A stretch of 64,000 nucleotides of DNA from Pogona vitticeps (GCF_051106095.1 NC_135783.1:196304947-196368946), one strand, 5' to 3'; counted from the stretch's first letter, positions 43,456 through 57,893 are shown. Notes: a model not told the origin generated them from the sequence alone. Program-made: numbers and translations.

Positions 43456-44249
43456 TACTAGTCCGAATCCTACTGGTGTTCACATAAGGCTTGCATAACA
43501 TGCAGTGATTCATTGCAGCTAACTGAAGAGGTGTGCATCTCGGTCACATACCTGGGTCATGCGCTTGACTGAGCAACTGAGATTCACTCCGGCACCCCAT
43601 CTATTAGCTGCAGCAAGCTACCCAGATGTTACATGACCACCAAGAGGCCATTAAACATAATGCTCCTACTAACAGAAAAGCTGAAAGTCCACCTAGAGGT
43701 GGGGGGGGGCAACTTCAGAGGTGAGCCTCTCTCCAAGCCTGAGCTGTTTCTTGGGCCTCAGACATTGGCACAGGCCCCAACAGGCACAAGCTCGTCTTCT
43801 GGGTTTCCAAACAGAGGTGAAAAATACAGCTGCAAAATTTGTGAAATCTGTGGCTGGCTCCTGGAGCCTTTCTTCAATGCCCTGGAGAGGGAGCAAACAT
43901 CAGGCTGGTGGCTTCCTACTCAGCCACTTCTGCTACTTTACAAGCCCAAGCTCCATAGCGAATGCAGCTGGAAAGGCCCCCATTCAAGCACAGCTGAAGA
44001 GCCCTTCCCACGATGCCAGGGCCCAACACATCTGAGCCCTCGTGCCAAATGGGCTGCAAAGGATGAGCTCTCATGTATGTTTTATCTAGACTGAATAAGT
44101 TATTTTCAGCCAAAATGTAACACTTAGGGCCAACTGATCTGGGAAGGTGGCTGCCACATCAAAATCCTCCTACAGTGACTTTATTATAACATTATAGGTG
44201 AAAACAAAGTAAAAATAAAAGGCAAAAACAAAACAAAACAAAAAAACAA

Positions 44250-44345
44250 AAACATGGTGGCACCTTAAAGACTAATTTTTGTATTTTTTTAATGTGAGCT
44301 TTCGTGGACAAGTCTGCTTCATCATAGCACTTCGGCATGGTGTTA
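44250..44345. repeat. Interspersed repeat, TTGTGGCAC family
   Basis: ATGGTGGCACCTTAAAGACT followed by GTGAGCTTTCGTGGACAAGT and CTGCTTCATCATAGC; the inverse orientation of the copy at 17281-17446. Confidence 0.45.
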
Positions 44346-45375
44346 AGCCAGAACATCTGAAGGATAATGCGCCAGGGAGAAAAATCCTACTTTGGGGAAG
44401 AATAATCTAGTTTCCCAGATATTTATGTATTTCATTTCAAAAATGTATATCCTATTTTTCAACAAAAGGTCTCCAAGGTACCATATGCACAAAATTAAAG
44501 GTCAACAAGAATAAAATACAAAAGAAACTCAAATTTAAATGAGTGATAGAACTAGACACATGGGCATACAGTGGTGCCTCGCAAGACAATTTTAATTCAT
44601 TCCGCAGAAATTGTTGTCTTGTGAAAACATCCTCTTGCGAAATGCGATTCCCCATTCCAATGGGGGAAAAATCACTGTCTTGCAAAAATTGTCCATAGAA
44701 AACATTGCCTTGGAAAACACAGTTTCCCATACGAATGCACTGAAATCTACCATATTGGGGAAAAGCATTCCCCTCACTTGCACTGCCTTTTGAAATGCAA
44801 TTGGTGTCAGATGGCCTTCCCCCTCTTTTTCTCTCCAGCAGCAAAGAGAGTGTAAGGAGTCAAAGCAGCCCCCTGGCTCCTGATACTAATGACGACTCCT
44901 TCTGCCCTGATCCTTTACCACTGGGGAGAAAAAGAGGGAGAATGCAATATAAGACATCACCAGGACTTGCTACCTTTGCAATAGGTCCTGATGAGAAAAA
45001 AAAAGATAAAAAGGATTCTCGAAACACAAGGGAAATTACAAATGCAATCCCCCATTAACACAAATTTCCCACATTTGGGGAAATCATAAGGATCAGCACA
45101 CCAAAAGTGCAATTGATGAGCTTTACCCTGGAAAAACCACTTTCATAACCATGGTATTTCCCCTGCAAGGTATGAGTTAGATGGCCCTTGCACCTCATAC
45201 CCCCTTCTGTCCCCTGACCCCCCCAAGGCATGGTGACCCCCTGGCTACACCTCCCACTCAGTACAGGGCTGCACAGCCCTAGACCTGCCAGAGGCTAAGA
45301 GAGCTCCTCAGTATTTTGGGGTGCCCCACGGGACCCCCATCAGGGGCTAGGTGTTCTTCCAACAATCCTCTAGTG

Positions 45376-45461
45376 CAGTAGTTCTTAACCTTTTTGAAAG
45401 AAACGCCCCCTTGAGCCATTGAGGAAGTTATAATCGCCCCCCTCGCCGCGGTGATGATATC

Positions 45462-45509
<48 letters not shown>

Positions 45510-45889
45510 GACACTTAAATCCAATGATCCCTGAAAACAAAATTAAATTCCAAGAAAATGAAATGCCCCCCAAAAAGTAATATTTAATTATTTAGTTGCA
45601 AGTGAATTTTAAGATGCAAAAAGAAATATAAAAAGGGTATAAAAACAAATTCAGGAACTAAGAATTTCAAGACAAAAACTCTGAAACTAAATTAAGATTG
45701 GAGGCAAATATATATTCATGCACAATGTAAAAAGGCTGCAGCCATCTTCACAGGTTTGGCTTGCTCCAGTGCCCCCCTACCGCCCCCTTCTGCTCCAGCG
45801 CCCCCACGCCGCCCCTTTTCATTCTAGCGCCCCCCTGAAAAATGAAATCGCCCCCTGGGGGGCATTATCGCCCACGTTAAGAACCACTG
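45376..45889. mobile_element. hAT element nested in the foldback element
   Basis: The ends CAGTAGTTCTTAACCTTTTT and CACGTTAAGAACCACTG are inverted repeats, and CTCTAGTG occurs exactly on both sides (45368-45375 and 45890-45897), a perfect 8-bp duplication. It includes a (TTTA)n run near 45462-45510. It must be younger than the Tigger-like element it interrupts. Confidence 0.9.
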
Positions 45890-46220
45890 CTCTAGTGCAT
45901 AGGTAATACCTTATGCTAATACAAGGGGGTAGACGGTGCAAAGGCCACTCCAACTCATACCTTGCAGGGGAAATACCCTGGTCATGAAAGTGGTTTTTCC
46001 AGGGTGAGGCTCATCCATTGCACTTTGGGTGTGCTGATCCCTGTGATTTCCCCAAATGTGGGGAACTCAACTGCATAATTTGTGTTAGTGGGGAATTGCA
46101 TTTGTGATTTCCACGGTGTTTTTAGAATCTCTTTATCCTTTGGTTCCTGGCTATTTTCACCATCCTGTATCATTTAAATTTTTAGCCACAGCCCCATTGG
46201 TGATGCTTTGCAAGATAGTT

Positions 46221-46414
46221 CCCCCCCCATTGGAACGCATTAATTACATAAGACCTACTTTTTTTATCCAAAAAAGTGGGGGAGAAAGTGCCTGCTGTTG
46301 GCTTTCCAGGATCTGCCTCCTAGAAAGCCAACAGCATACACTTTCTCCCTCACTTTTTTGGGATTAAAAAATAGGTCTTATGTAATTAATGTGTTCCAAT
46401 GGGGGGGGGGGGGG
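46221..46414. repeat. Large hairpin within the foldback element
   Basis: The arms pair almost over their whole length, from CCCCCCCCATTGGAACGCAT at the left to its complement ending TGTGTTCCAATGGGGGG at the right. They meet near 46316. The pairing includes AATTACATAAGACCTA and GCTGTTGGCTTTC. Confidence 0.88.
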
Positions 46415-49400
46415 AAACCATCTTGGAAGCATCGGTCTAAATCTTCCATAGAAAACATAATCTTGCGAAGTGCCACCACAATTGCAAAAAACCATCGTCT
46501 TGCGAGGCACCACTGTATTACCAACACTGCAAAATGTCACTTTCATTAGGTTAACACAAACCTTATTGTATATTATATCTGCCTTTCACAGGCATGGATA
46601 CAGTAATTCCCCATAAGTCATCTGGATACATTTAGCTTTCTTACACATGCTTCTATTAACAAGTTTTCAAGCTTTGTGGAAACAATACAGTTACTAAAGC
46701 AGAATGGCTGAATCATAAACCCCACGAAACCACCAGTTCTGGACTAATCAATATATGTAATAGATAGACGTGTGGAAAACTCAGTTTCTAATTTAGTCCT
46801 GTTTCTCTGAACCCACAGCGATTCCAGACTCGTCCTTTATTTGCATTATTTTGCAAGACTTTGTGGGTTTTTAATGCTTATATGGAAATGTACACACTGT
46901 CTATCTGCACTTCCCGTAATGTGTACATTTGATTACACACTTCTAGCATGCATATTTTTGTATTCATTTTCTTGACTGACTGAAATGCACCTATGCCTAT
47001 TTTTCAACTGTGAAAATTTTAGCCATCAACATTTAAAAAAAACATGTGCAATTTCATGTGTACTTCATTTCTTTGAAAGCTACCACAAGGTATACAAATC
47101 TATGAATTTCTGAGGTCAAGTGCCTTTTGTCTTTCAATATATCTCAAGAGATAGGAAAAAGGTAATTTCATTGAGAATCTGAACTTCCCTGCCTTCTAAA
47201 TAGCAGAGGCATCCCATTGCATGTCATGGCATAGATCTGCACCAAGTATCGGTGCCCACTATCCTCACGGTTGAAACCATACCTCTTCAAACAATATGAA
47301 GATTGGGAAACGTGTTTGAAGGACAGCAACAAAAAAACGAACTAAAGGCTCTTAAGGACAACTCAACTTCCAAGATGTCTACCCATCCAGGAAGTTAGTT
47401 TGCAAGGGTGGCATCGTGGAAAACATACGAGTCATACAATCAAACTATACAAGCAAGAGATGCACATTTCTCATTAACATTAAAACAAAAACACGAAGAC
47501 TCAAACCCAAATCACAGCTGTGTTCACGCGAGGCAACATAACCAGTAAAACAGATATTGGATATGAAGTACATCTTACAAGCCCTTTGCTAGGTCTGGGT
47601 TTTCAGAAACATTGCCTTGATTCTTGCTTCCAGTGGCTATCCTTGAGCTGCTGCTTCTCCCTATCTTTGCTTTGCTTTTCTTGCAGGGAGGGGGGAAGCG
47701 CTAATCATCTTCCAGCACTTGTCCTTGTTTGGACCACAGGATCTGTGCCCTGCCTGCATTTGTACTCTGCTAACATGCAGCCCGTGCCCACTCCACTCCA
47801 CCCCACTCTACTCCACCCAGCCAGCCGGCCATCTCCTTGGCCAATGTCAACATGGAATGCAGGCTCAGTGAGCATCTGATTGGGCCAAGAGCAAAGAGAC
47901 CAGGGCTCCTGAGGAAACTTTGCCCTGACTCATGCTCCCATGCTGGCTATCTTGACAGCAACAGACTTCCTCAAGGAGCACAAACCTCAAAGGCTCCAGG
48001 ATAGTACGGGAAAACACATATTCACGTATTTGCCACACTATGTCTTATGAAAACATTCCACAGAAAAGCTGCGGAAGAGAAACAGAAAACATGGCGAATC
48101 CTGGTCACCTCAAATACCCTGTGATTGTTTTATGTGTTCCTGCATGTGAAGATTTTTTTTTACTTCTCTAGGAAAAAGCTAGATTTCTCACTCCCATATA
48201 TTAAAACCCAGAAGACCAGAATGTAGATGTTCTTTTCCAAGACTTCATCGTCGTTTCAGCACACAAGCTGTTCTTTGCTCACTCAGACTTCTGCCTGAAG
48301 CTTCCTGCATATATTCAATGCCTTGGTCGGAGCCCTTCTGAATGACAGGCATGGATAATCGATGGCCAATCAGGTATTTTAAACCACAACTCCAACTCCC
48401 ATTATCCCTTACCACAGACCATGCTGGCTAGAGCTTCTGATACGAGAAGGCCAAAGCAACGGGAGAACCACACTTTCCTCAGTCTTGCCATATGTGCTGT
48501 CATGAATTGTGTGGAAGACAGGCAAGGTATAAATATACTGTATCCGCTTTCTCCCAAACTGGTGCCATAAGAAATTCTTGAGTAGAGGCAGATGTGTTAA
48601 GACTATAATGTCCACACTGGCAAGGGGTGTGATGGGAGTTATAGTGTAACATTTGGAGGCGACCAGGTTGGAGAAGGCTGCAATGAGACTTCGAGACCCA
48701 GAAATTATCTAGAACCTCCTAGGCAGAATTCTGGAAATGGGAGAAAAGAAACCAGAAAGAAAAGCAATGTCTTTCTACAACTTTATAGTGCTTTCCCCCA
48801 CATCTATTAGTTTGGAAGAAGACAGTAATGCCCCCTCAGTTCCACTGATTCAAGGGAATTGCCCCAGTGGTCTATGGATAGGGTAGTTCAGAGAGAGATT
48901 CCCCTATAGAGTCTAATGGATACCTAGAGTACCCTCCCCACAAAAAAAAAAAAAAAAAACAGCTCAAAGGAGAAAGAGAGAGAGAGACTAAGTTATCGCA
49001 AAAGACAGTTAAGTTTTGGTTGTGGTGCGGCACAACTATAAAGGCAGGCATTGAAAATATATGTGTACTGTATTTATCCTGAATGCCTGGACTTGGATGC
49101 ATGAAGGCAACCGTGTTAAGTCACCTCCAGAGCCATGACTGGAAGCCATTTTGGGCCACGCGGATTAAAAACATAACTCTGAGATGCACTATGATATGAG
49201 CAACTGCCTTAACAATGAAGGGATCTGTTGCTCCATGCAACCCACAACTGCAGAGGCAGGGGAACTTTGGGGCATCATAATTTGGGACACCGTCTTCTTC
49301 TATAAAGAAGCTTCTTTTTTTCACAACTTGAGTTACTCCTGTGTATCTACATGCATTTTGTCATGCAATTCCCATCAGCCTTACCCAGCATGGCCATTAT

Positions 49401-50123
49401 GGGACTAGGGGAGCTTTAGTTCAGAACACCTAGAGAGTACTGCCTTATCCAAGAGCAACTACTACTCAGAAAGGTTTCAGCCGCACATTTTTCCTATCCT
49501 TTGCCATCCAAACTCATCTAACCTACAGACATCAGAAACTGAACCAAGGATTTCATGCAAACAAAAGCAAAGGATGGGAAGATTATTTTGTGGCTGAAGC
49601 TCCCAAAATCTCCTGGTCAACATGGCTGCAACATGCTGGGAGTTTCAGTCTAAGCTAATAACTTTTCCATGCTTTATTCAAAACACATGTGCATGCCTTT
49701 CCCCAATGTAAAGCTTCAAGTCCCGGGACAGTAGCTGAACAGGGAAAGCAAGGCAGCTAATGAAAAGTTGAGTAAATGGAGGAATATACACTTTTGGTAC
49801 TTCATTCTCAACAGGTGACACACATTTCTGGGCTAGATTTCATGCAAAGAGATGCCACTGATGTATATACTTCTCATTGCTCCGTTTTTAAGGAATACAG
49901 GGTATGGTACCCTTTTTTTAAAAAAAGCTTCGTTTTGCAGCTCGAGCTATTTTTAACCTCTATTCGCCAATTCAAAACGCAACAGGCTAACCCACTGGTT
50001 AAGAAAGTCTTTAATTCAAACCACAAAAAAGGTGCAGCAAGCAAAAGATGTGGTTAGAAATAAGCCCTTTAAGAACATCAGGCATAACACCAGGCACTCT
50101 CTCTTAATTCATGGGTGTGGACT

Positions 50124-50232
50124 GTATGGTTCTTCAGCTGTTGCTGGACTGCAACTCACATCACCCCCAGTCAGCATGACCAATGGCAAGAATATGATGG
50201 GAACTCTAGTCTAGCAACATCTGGAGGGTCAC
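50124..50232. repeat. Foldback repeat, best copy
   Basis: GGTTCTTCAGCTGTTGCTGG and ACTGCAACTCACATCACCCC on the left pair with GATGGGAACTCTAGTCTAGC and AACATCTGGAGGGTCACC on the right. A MITE-like, transposase-free unit. Confidence 0.6.
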
Positions 50233-50597
50233 CTCCTCCTCTGTCCTTTAAGACTCCTGCCTTAAGGGATCAACAGCAGGCTTCCAGGGACAAGTTTCCT
50301 TCACAGCAGCCCCTCCCACTTCCTCTTGATCACAGGTTTCAGGCTTTGACTTAAATCCCTAGTTAGATCAACAGTACAGTCAGCCAAGGTAAACAATAGT
50401 TCCTTCTAAACCACTGGATTTAAAATCATCACTAAGGACAGCCTGTTTACACTGCCTCTCAATGACTTTCAGGCATGAAGTCGTGCCTCTTCAGAATTAC
50501 TTTCGGCCACATTTCAAATCTATTATCTTAACCGGCTGTTTCCAACATTTGCATAGAAAGCTCAAGGAGACATGCGCACCCTTCCTTCTCCACTTAC

Positions 50598-51283
50598 CTC
50601 TTCCATCTCAAAGGAGTCCTTCTGCTGCAACATGAGGCTGGCAATGGATCGGTTTGCTACTGGAACAAAGGGCTCCTTGTCCACTGTAGAAGGAGGAGAT
50701 GGCAACTCAGGGTCACCTTCACGTTCACAGCTGGTAGACTCTGGCACTCGGCTTTCAAGGCTAGAAGAGGTGACAGTGGCAGCTTTTTCATGAAGGCTAT
50801 CTGCATGACCAAGGGAGGGACCATCCTGGTCCTTTTCTTGAGACCCAAAGCTGCCTGGTGCTTCCTGTTCAACAGCAGTGCCATCCGAAAGTTCCAAGCC
50901 AACACCAAACTGATTGCTAGGCACCTCCTCTTTCACTGTAGCCAGCAGGGAGGCTTTGAAGTGCTTGGGAGTTTTGGGTTCATTTTTAACCTCAGCTTCC
51001 TCATTCCCATCCTCAGTTTTTGCCCTCTCAGATGGTGAGAGTGTTGTAGGGCTACCACCTTCTCCTGCCTGTGGATTCCCACAAAGATTGAGTTTAGATA
51101 AGGTCTTCATGAGACGATTCGCTGTGTTGCTTCGCGTCAAGGGAGGCGGGCTGGAGGCCTCTTTGCTGGAAGCTGTTGAATTCATGCTCCCAATTTTCTG
51201 CAACGGAGTGCCAGAAACTTGGGAATACAAGGAAGAGAATGCATTGGCCACAGTCGTGAGCACTTCAATTTGACGAAAGCGAC
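50598..51283 (-). CDS. ITPRID2: ITPRID2 exon, end of conserved domain plus acidic Ser-rich linker
   Basis: A 686-bp exon between TTGCCAG and GTAAGT. It starts RFRQIEVLTTVANAFSSLYS and QVSGTPLQKIGSM, continues with PPPLTRSNTANRLMKTLSKL, then a long low-complexity Ser/Glu/Pro-rich stretch that is poorly conserved, and ends QQKDSFEMEE. The ends match ITPRID2 closely while the middle has diverged, as is typical for this disordered part. Confidence 0.94.
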
Positions 51284-51917
51284 CTGGCAAAAGGACAAAC
51301 CAGAGATGGCAAAGAGAACAATGGGCACTATTGTGAAATTCAATAATGAAGCTACAAATAACTTGGAACTTACAGTAGGTAAAAACAGAAAACAGAATGG
51401 CAGGACAATAATACATTAGAGCCAAGGTTATGCCAGAGTTTTGACCCTCAGACATCCTTATTATATCCACATTTTTGTTTCTAAAATGTGGCTGATAAAA
51501 TAAATCTTGATGTTAAAGGACAGTTTTTTGCTTTCTCTGAGAGGTCAGACAGGATTAGGAAAAATGTTCGTTTTTTTAGAATATTACCTCCACTATTATA
51601 TTGAAAGTTGTTGTTGTTGCTACTATTAGTCACAGGGGCAATCTTGAAAACATGACTTCAGCTCACCTGAGGGACACTATATCTTTGCACATATTTGGTA
51701 AGGAACTTTTTTTTTTCTTCCGAGAGAGGGGAGAGAAGTGGGATCTCATCCATAGCTTTTGCACACAACCCTCCCATCCCCTTACACTCTTCTCTTGTCT
51801 TGTCTTTTCAAACCAGCTCCATACCTCCTTTTCTGAATTATCTCCTCAACTCCATCTCCAAGTACAGTATCATTATCACCATCACTGTTTGCTCTGTTTT
51901 CAACATGGCCTCAGGCT

Positions 51918-52012
51918 TCTAGACCAGCCCTCTCTAACATGGATCCCTCCAGATTTTTTCACCTACAACTCCCATAAGCCACACCAATGATGGACAATGG
52001 ACAGGGGTGATG
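51918..52012. repeat. Foldback repeat fragment
   Basis: GACCAGCCCTCTCTAACATG, CCTCCAGATTTTTTCACCTA and CAACTCCCATAAGCC, followed by a diverged complementary part; same broad type as 50124-50232. Confidence 0.45.
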
Positions 52013-52041
52013 AAACTCAGACTGGAAAGCCTGGTCCATAG

Positions 52042-52177
52042 CAGTGGTTGCCAATCTCAGGTCCTTCAGGTATTTTGAACCTCATTTCCCAGAACCCTTG
52101 ATCAATGGTCATAACAGATGGGGTTAATGGGAGCTGAAGTCCAAAACATCCGGAAATCTTGAGTTTGAGAAGCACTG
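52042..52177. mobile_element. hAT MITE, diverged
   Basis: Inverted ends CAGTGGTTGCCAATCTCAGG and CTTGAGTTTGAGAAGCACTG. The flanks (GTCCATAG and GTTTAGAG) match at about five of eight positions, so the copy is old. Confidence 0.65.
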
Positions 52178-52220
52178 GTTTAGAGTATCTATCGTTTTCT
52201 TAAGGAAGTGTTATCTAGAC

Positions 52221-52353
52221 CAGTGGCTCTCAACCTTGGGTCCCCAAATGTTCTTGGACTACAGCTGCCAGAAATCCTGTCCAGCACAGCTAGTAGTGAA
52301 GGTTTCTGGGAGTTTCGGTCCAACATCTAGCAAACCAAGGTTGGGAACCACTG
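52221..52353. mobile_element. hAT MITE with perfect 8-bp duplication
   Basis: A 133-bp unit with ends CAGTGGCTCTCAACCTTGGG and CCAAGGTTGGGAACCACTG, flanked on both sides by ATCTAGAC (52213-52220 and 52354-52361). The same family as 15277-15414. Confidence 0.93.
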
Positions 52354-52701
52354 ATCTAGACTCCTTCATAACCTTGAAAAGCCTACTTCACTAACAGCAA
52401 AGAGAGAAAAAGTTGGCAATAGATGGTGTAGGGAAAGTGATTGGTCAATAGCTCCTTTTCCTCAGAAAGTCCAGAACTGAAGAGACTTCCCAACAAATGG
52501 AATTTGATCTATTTATCCCTATCATCAGTATCTTGCACAATAAGACAATGATCTGGCAACATCATACCCTTTGTGGCAAATGTCTCAAGGTTGCTTATAC
52601 AATGTCCCATTATATATGTCCGTACGTATTTTTCATCACATTTCTACAGCTCCCACTGAGCAAGCTCTCTGAGTGTTTCCCAAAGTATAACATGCTCTTT
52701 A

Positions 52702-54233
<1,532 letters not shown>

Positions 54234-54332
54234 CTTGAAACGGTTGCACTGCTCTTCCCTGAGCCAGTGGAATTCATACTTCTTCCCTTTTGATGAAACT
54301 GAAGTCTTTTGTCCTTCGCCAACATACCATTG
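54234..54332 (-). CDS. ITPRID2: ITPRID2 exon, [19 protein letters not shown]
   Basis: A 99-bp exon, phase 1 at the start and 2 at the end, bounded by TTGTCAG and GTAAGC. It reads [20 protein letters not shown] followed by a Ser/Gly/Lys-rich linker, matching the family segment that precedes the IP3-receptor-interacting domain. Confidence 0.92.
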
Positions 54333-55136
54333 CTGACAATACAAATGAAGCAAAGTATTTTAAAAAGGGCAAATGTACCACCCTCTTTTCAGACCACATC
54401 TAGAATCTAAAGTGACACTTTTCCTGTTTTCTTGAAAACACTTCACTTTTATGGTTTGCAATGAGGATGGAGGAACAACACACAGCCTTCGATTCAGAAA
54501 TGACAACTTCAGGATTTCACCCCAAGGCATGACTCCTTTGAAATTCACTCCTCCCTCTGGGATTTTATTTTCTTTGAGAACTACTGTCCTACCACATGCA
54601 GGGGCCTCTTCTATTTTAATTTTTTTTAATGTGGAATTTTATTTTGAAGTCATACGGTATTTTAAAAATACAAGGAAGAAAATGCATGCCTGACAATTCA
54701 ACAAGATCATAAATTAAACAGGGGGGGAATTCAATTAGGAGATTGCATTCCTTGGCATATTATGGATGAGCCTGATCCCGTGAGAAGCCAACTACTGATA
54801 GTCAGCATTTGCATATCACATGAAATCACAGTTTAGTGTAGAACGTGGCAGTTAGCTTTGGAGTGTACTCTTCACATCCCCCCCTCCAAAAGGAACTGGA
54901 CGCTCTTGCTTTCACTTTTCCTTACACCTCCTTCATACTCTTGCACAAGAACTGTGGTTAATTTAAACAACGGCTTGTTTATTTCAAACACTGTGCCTTC
55001 AAATCATGATTTCTAAAGCTAGACTAGAAGAAAATAACCATACTTAGCACTAACCACAACCCCCAGTTTGGATGCCATAGAAAAAAGAAGCAGAAGAAAT
55101 ATCTCCTGAATTCCTACTCTTAGCTTCACAAGAAGC

Positions 55137-55175
<39 letters not shown>

Positions 55176-55840
55176 AAGGCTTGAAAGAGCTCCTGCATAT
55201 CTTGCTGATCAAGTGTTTAGTGCCAAGCAGCTTCAGCAGGTCTACAATCAAAAGGCCTGCTAGGGGTGGTTCCCTTACAAAGCTGTCCTTTCCCCAGGTT
55301 TTTAAAGTCCAAAAGTTTACTTAAGCCTAAGAAACGGCTCCCAAGCTGCACATGTTTAGGAAAAACAAGCCATGTGAATTCCCATTTTTAATGAGATGCA
55401 TTCAAAATCTCCTTAATCTCTCTCTCTCTCTTCAATACAGAAGCACTTTGTGCAGTATTTTTTACTCCTTCCAGCTGCTGCATCCAAACATTAGTCACAG
55501 ACTATGACTTCACACCTCCAGGAACCACCACCACTTAGGCATACACCAGATTCTAGGACACTTTTTAAAAAGTATAGGACTCCATCTTATTTGGCAATGG
55601 AAACCTCTTACACGCTCCTACAGGTATCTGGAATGTCAGAGTGAGCTGAATTAACACCCCTGCATATCTGATATTTGCTAAACTCAGGTGTAGAGATGGT
55701 ATGAAAAGTGTCCTTCATGCCCCACATATTTGTATCTCCAGTGACACATTCATGAGATAAATTAATGTTTTATACAAAACAGGCTAGTACTTTCACCACA
55801 TATAAAGCATTACCCTAAAAGCAGAAGTGTGAATATTTAC
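54333..55840 (-). other. ITPRID2 intron with a (GA)n tract
   Basis: A pure GA run lies at 55141-55171 and a short (TC)n near 55419-55431. No other feature was recognised. Confidence 0.65.
55141..55171. repeat. (GA)n microsatellite
   Basis: About fifteen GA units. Confidence 0.93.
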
Positions 55841-55880
55841 CAGATTTCCATTTGTTCACTACTTTGATGCAGCTGATTAG
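55841..55880 (-). CDS. ITPRID2: ITPRID2 micro-exon
   Basis: A 40-bp exon reading (A)NQLHQSSEQMEI(C), between CTTTCAG and GTAAAT. It is too short to be found by frame length; it was placed because it joins the preceding GAE and the following NGMLAKDK in phase, as the family sequence requires. Confidence 0.88.
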
Positions 55881-56634
55881 CTGAAAGAGAGGGAAGGGGG
55901 AAATGTATATAACTAACGACCAACAGAACAACAGTCCATTCATGCAACAAATAACACTGTTCCTGTTACTCTCTATATGATGGTGTAAACACATATTGCT
56001 TCAAACAAGCTGGTTATTTCAAAACACAAGTACTCATGCAGAAAGATGTGTATCTGCAAATGTTTAAGTATTATCCCTGAATAATTATAGAAAGCTTGAT
56101 GCTTTTAACACAAAAGGCATGGATTAGTTTTTTAAGTAAATATCCCAGCTTAATTGTCCTCCTACTCTGAAACTAAGAACAGCATCCCTTAGATATAAGA
56201 TAAAAACGATCTACAGGATTGGGAACCCATAATCTCAGGACGACTCCCTTAGCCCTGGCTGTGCAGTGCAGAGGATGGAAAATCGCCTTGGAAGATAACG
56301 ACAGATTCCTGTTTGGTTCACCTCTATGTTGGAACTCTTGCACTTGCTCACCTCACCCAGCTGTAAAGACTTCCATGAGTGTAACGCAAATGTATGACCT
56401 GGAGAGATACCGGTAACTGAGCTCTAAAGCTTTTTGAAAGACCCCATTAGCCAATGTATAGATACTACTGTATATTTTCTACTTTTTCATTTACCATTCT
56501 GCTATGATGGTATTTCATCAAATGGGTTGTTCTAAAATGCGTTCATGTGTTTTTCAATTTGCAAAATTTTGCCTGGAACCAGATCAATAATAGAAGAAGA
56601 AAAGCAGGTCTTCGTATACCCAGACGGTAGAATG

Positions 56635-56745
56635 TATGATGTTCCAGTTGTTCCTGAACTACGCAACACACCTCAGCCCTAAGCAACACAGCCAATGGCA
56701 AGGGAAAGTTGGAGATACAGCTCCGTGGCATTGGAAGGGACATAC
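56635..56745. repeat. Foldback repeat, old copy
   Basis: GATGTTCCAGTTGTTCCTGA then CAGCCAATGGCAAGGGAAAG and GGAGATACAGCTCCGTGGCA, a diverged relative of 50124-50232. Confidence 0.4.
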
Positions 56746-57754
56746 GTTCCCTAGTCCTGTGGCACACACATAATGACACTATAATACTGTACCACTACAC
56801 TTTCAAGTAACGAAAAAAGTAATTTAGCTGTAGCAAGCTTTCTGAGTCTGCACATTTGACTGCAAGTCACAAGCTGAATGCCATTCCAGAAGTGGGCTGT
56901 TTATAACTGTAAGGCAGGAAGCAGCCCTGAGGTAAAGCTTCAACTGAGCCAAGAATGAGCCATGAACGTCTCGCCACATCCTGGCATCTCATTCTTCAGT
57001 GTCTGTCCCTTAAATGTTGATGTGAAGGTCATTCTGGTATGCTGTTTATTTTATATATTTAAAAATGATTAACTGTGGTCAGAAATCAAAGAAATCAAAC
57101 CAAAGACAGTGAAAATAGATTGCTTATTCCAGTAAGCACAGGAATCTGAGGTAAAGGTCTGTCATAAGGAAACTTTCTGATGTAAGTATTCTCCTTCAAT
57201 AAAATCTTATGAAAGGAAAAACAATACTTCACTTATTTTCCCCTAGATTAAACGAAATGTTGGATAAACTCCCTTTTACTCTAGCACTCTGGAATTCATT
57301 AAAAAGAACAATGCCACCAGTATTCTTCTCATCAAAAGCCTGATCCCAACAACAAGACAGACTTTATAAACCCAGATAAGATGATCTTGTTCCCAAATGC
57401 TTCAAGGCAGCAGGGAGAATGGAGAAGAGCAGCTTCCACTTCTAATATTACAAGAATGCAAAGCGTTGGTCTTGGTCTATCAGACAGATTATCTTGTGGC
57501 AGTCTACCTACTTCCTCTGAACTCCAGAATACTATCTATATTTGCTTTCCACAACATCAGCTGATCACCAACTAGCTGTGTAAGGATGATATCAAATTTG
57601 TCCTAGACAGAGAATGGATGATGACCGTTTTTGCCTAAGAATGGTCCAAACACTGTTCTTAAATTCCTCTCTTGAAACAACATTCAAGCCAGCCAGAAAA
57701 AATGAGAGAAAATGTAGCAAATTTGGGATAAAAATCAGAAGAGTGATTTAGCTA

Positions 57755-57893
57755 GTGACAGGGTTTTTATTGTATTTTGCGGTTATAGGTTTGTATGATT
57801 ATTGTATTGTGTTTTGATGGGTTGTGAACCTCCCAGAAAGTGTTCACACTAAGGGGGTGGTATAAAAGTCAGAATAATAAATAAATAAAATAA
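57755..57893 (+). repeat. CR1/L2-type LINE 3' tail
   Basis: A stretch with GGGTTGTGAACCTCCCAGAA, GGGGGTGGTATAAAAGTCAG and a final AATAAATAAATAAAA, typical of such LINE tails. Confidence 0.6.

Larger units (their letters stand above)
44569..46515. mobile_element. Tigger-like foldback element of 1.95 kb with nested hAT
   Basis: Ends are CAGTGGTGCCTCGCAAGACA and the complementary TCTTGCGAGGCACCACTG, flanked by TA. Long inner inverted arms exist: about 45010-45180 pairs with about 45945-46140, sharing TACCCTGGAAAAACCACTTT and its complement. A hAT copy (45376-45889) splits the centre of the palindrome, and a further hairpin (46221-46414) lies in the right arm. No transposase frame is present. 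Confidence 0.85.
37780..50597 (-). other. ITPRID2 intron, 12.8 kb, largest visible
   Basis: Holds a palindromic MITE (39108-39376), a second palindromic retroposed unit (41754-41948), a Tigger-like MITE (43195-43455), a repeat at 44250-44345, the 1.9-kb foldback element (44569-46515) with nested hAT, and a foldback repeat (50124-50232). The remaining blocks, such as 37780-39100, 39380-41750, 42000-43190 and 46520-50120, show no supported gene. Confidence 0.7.
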
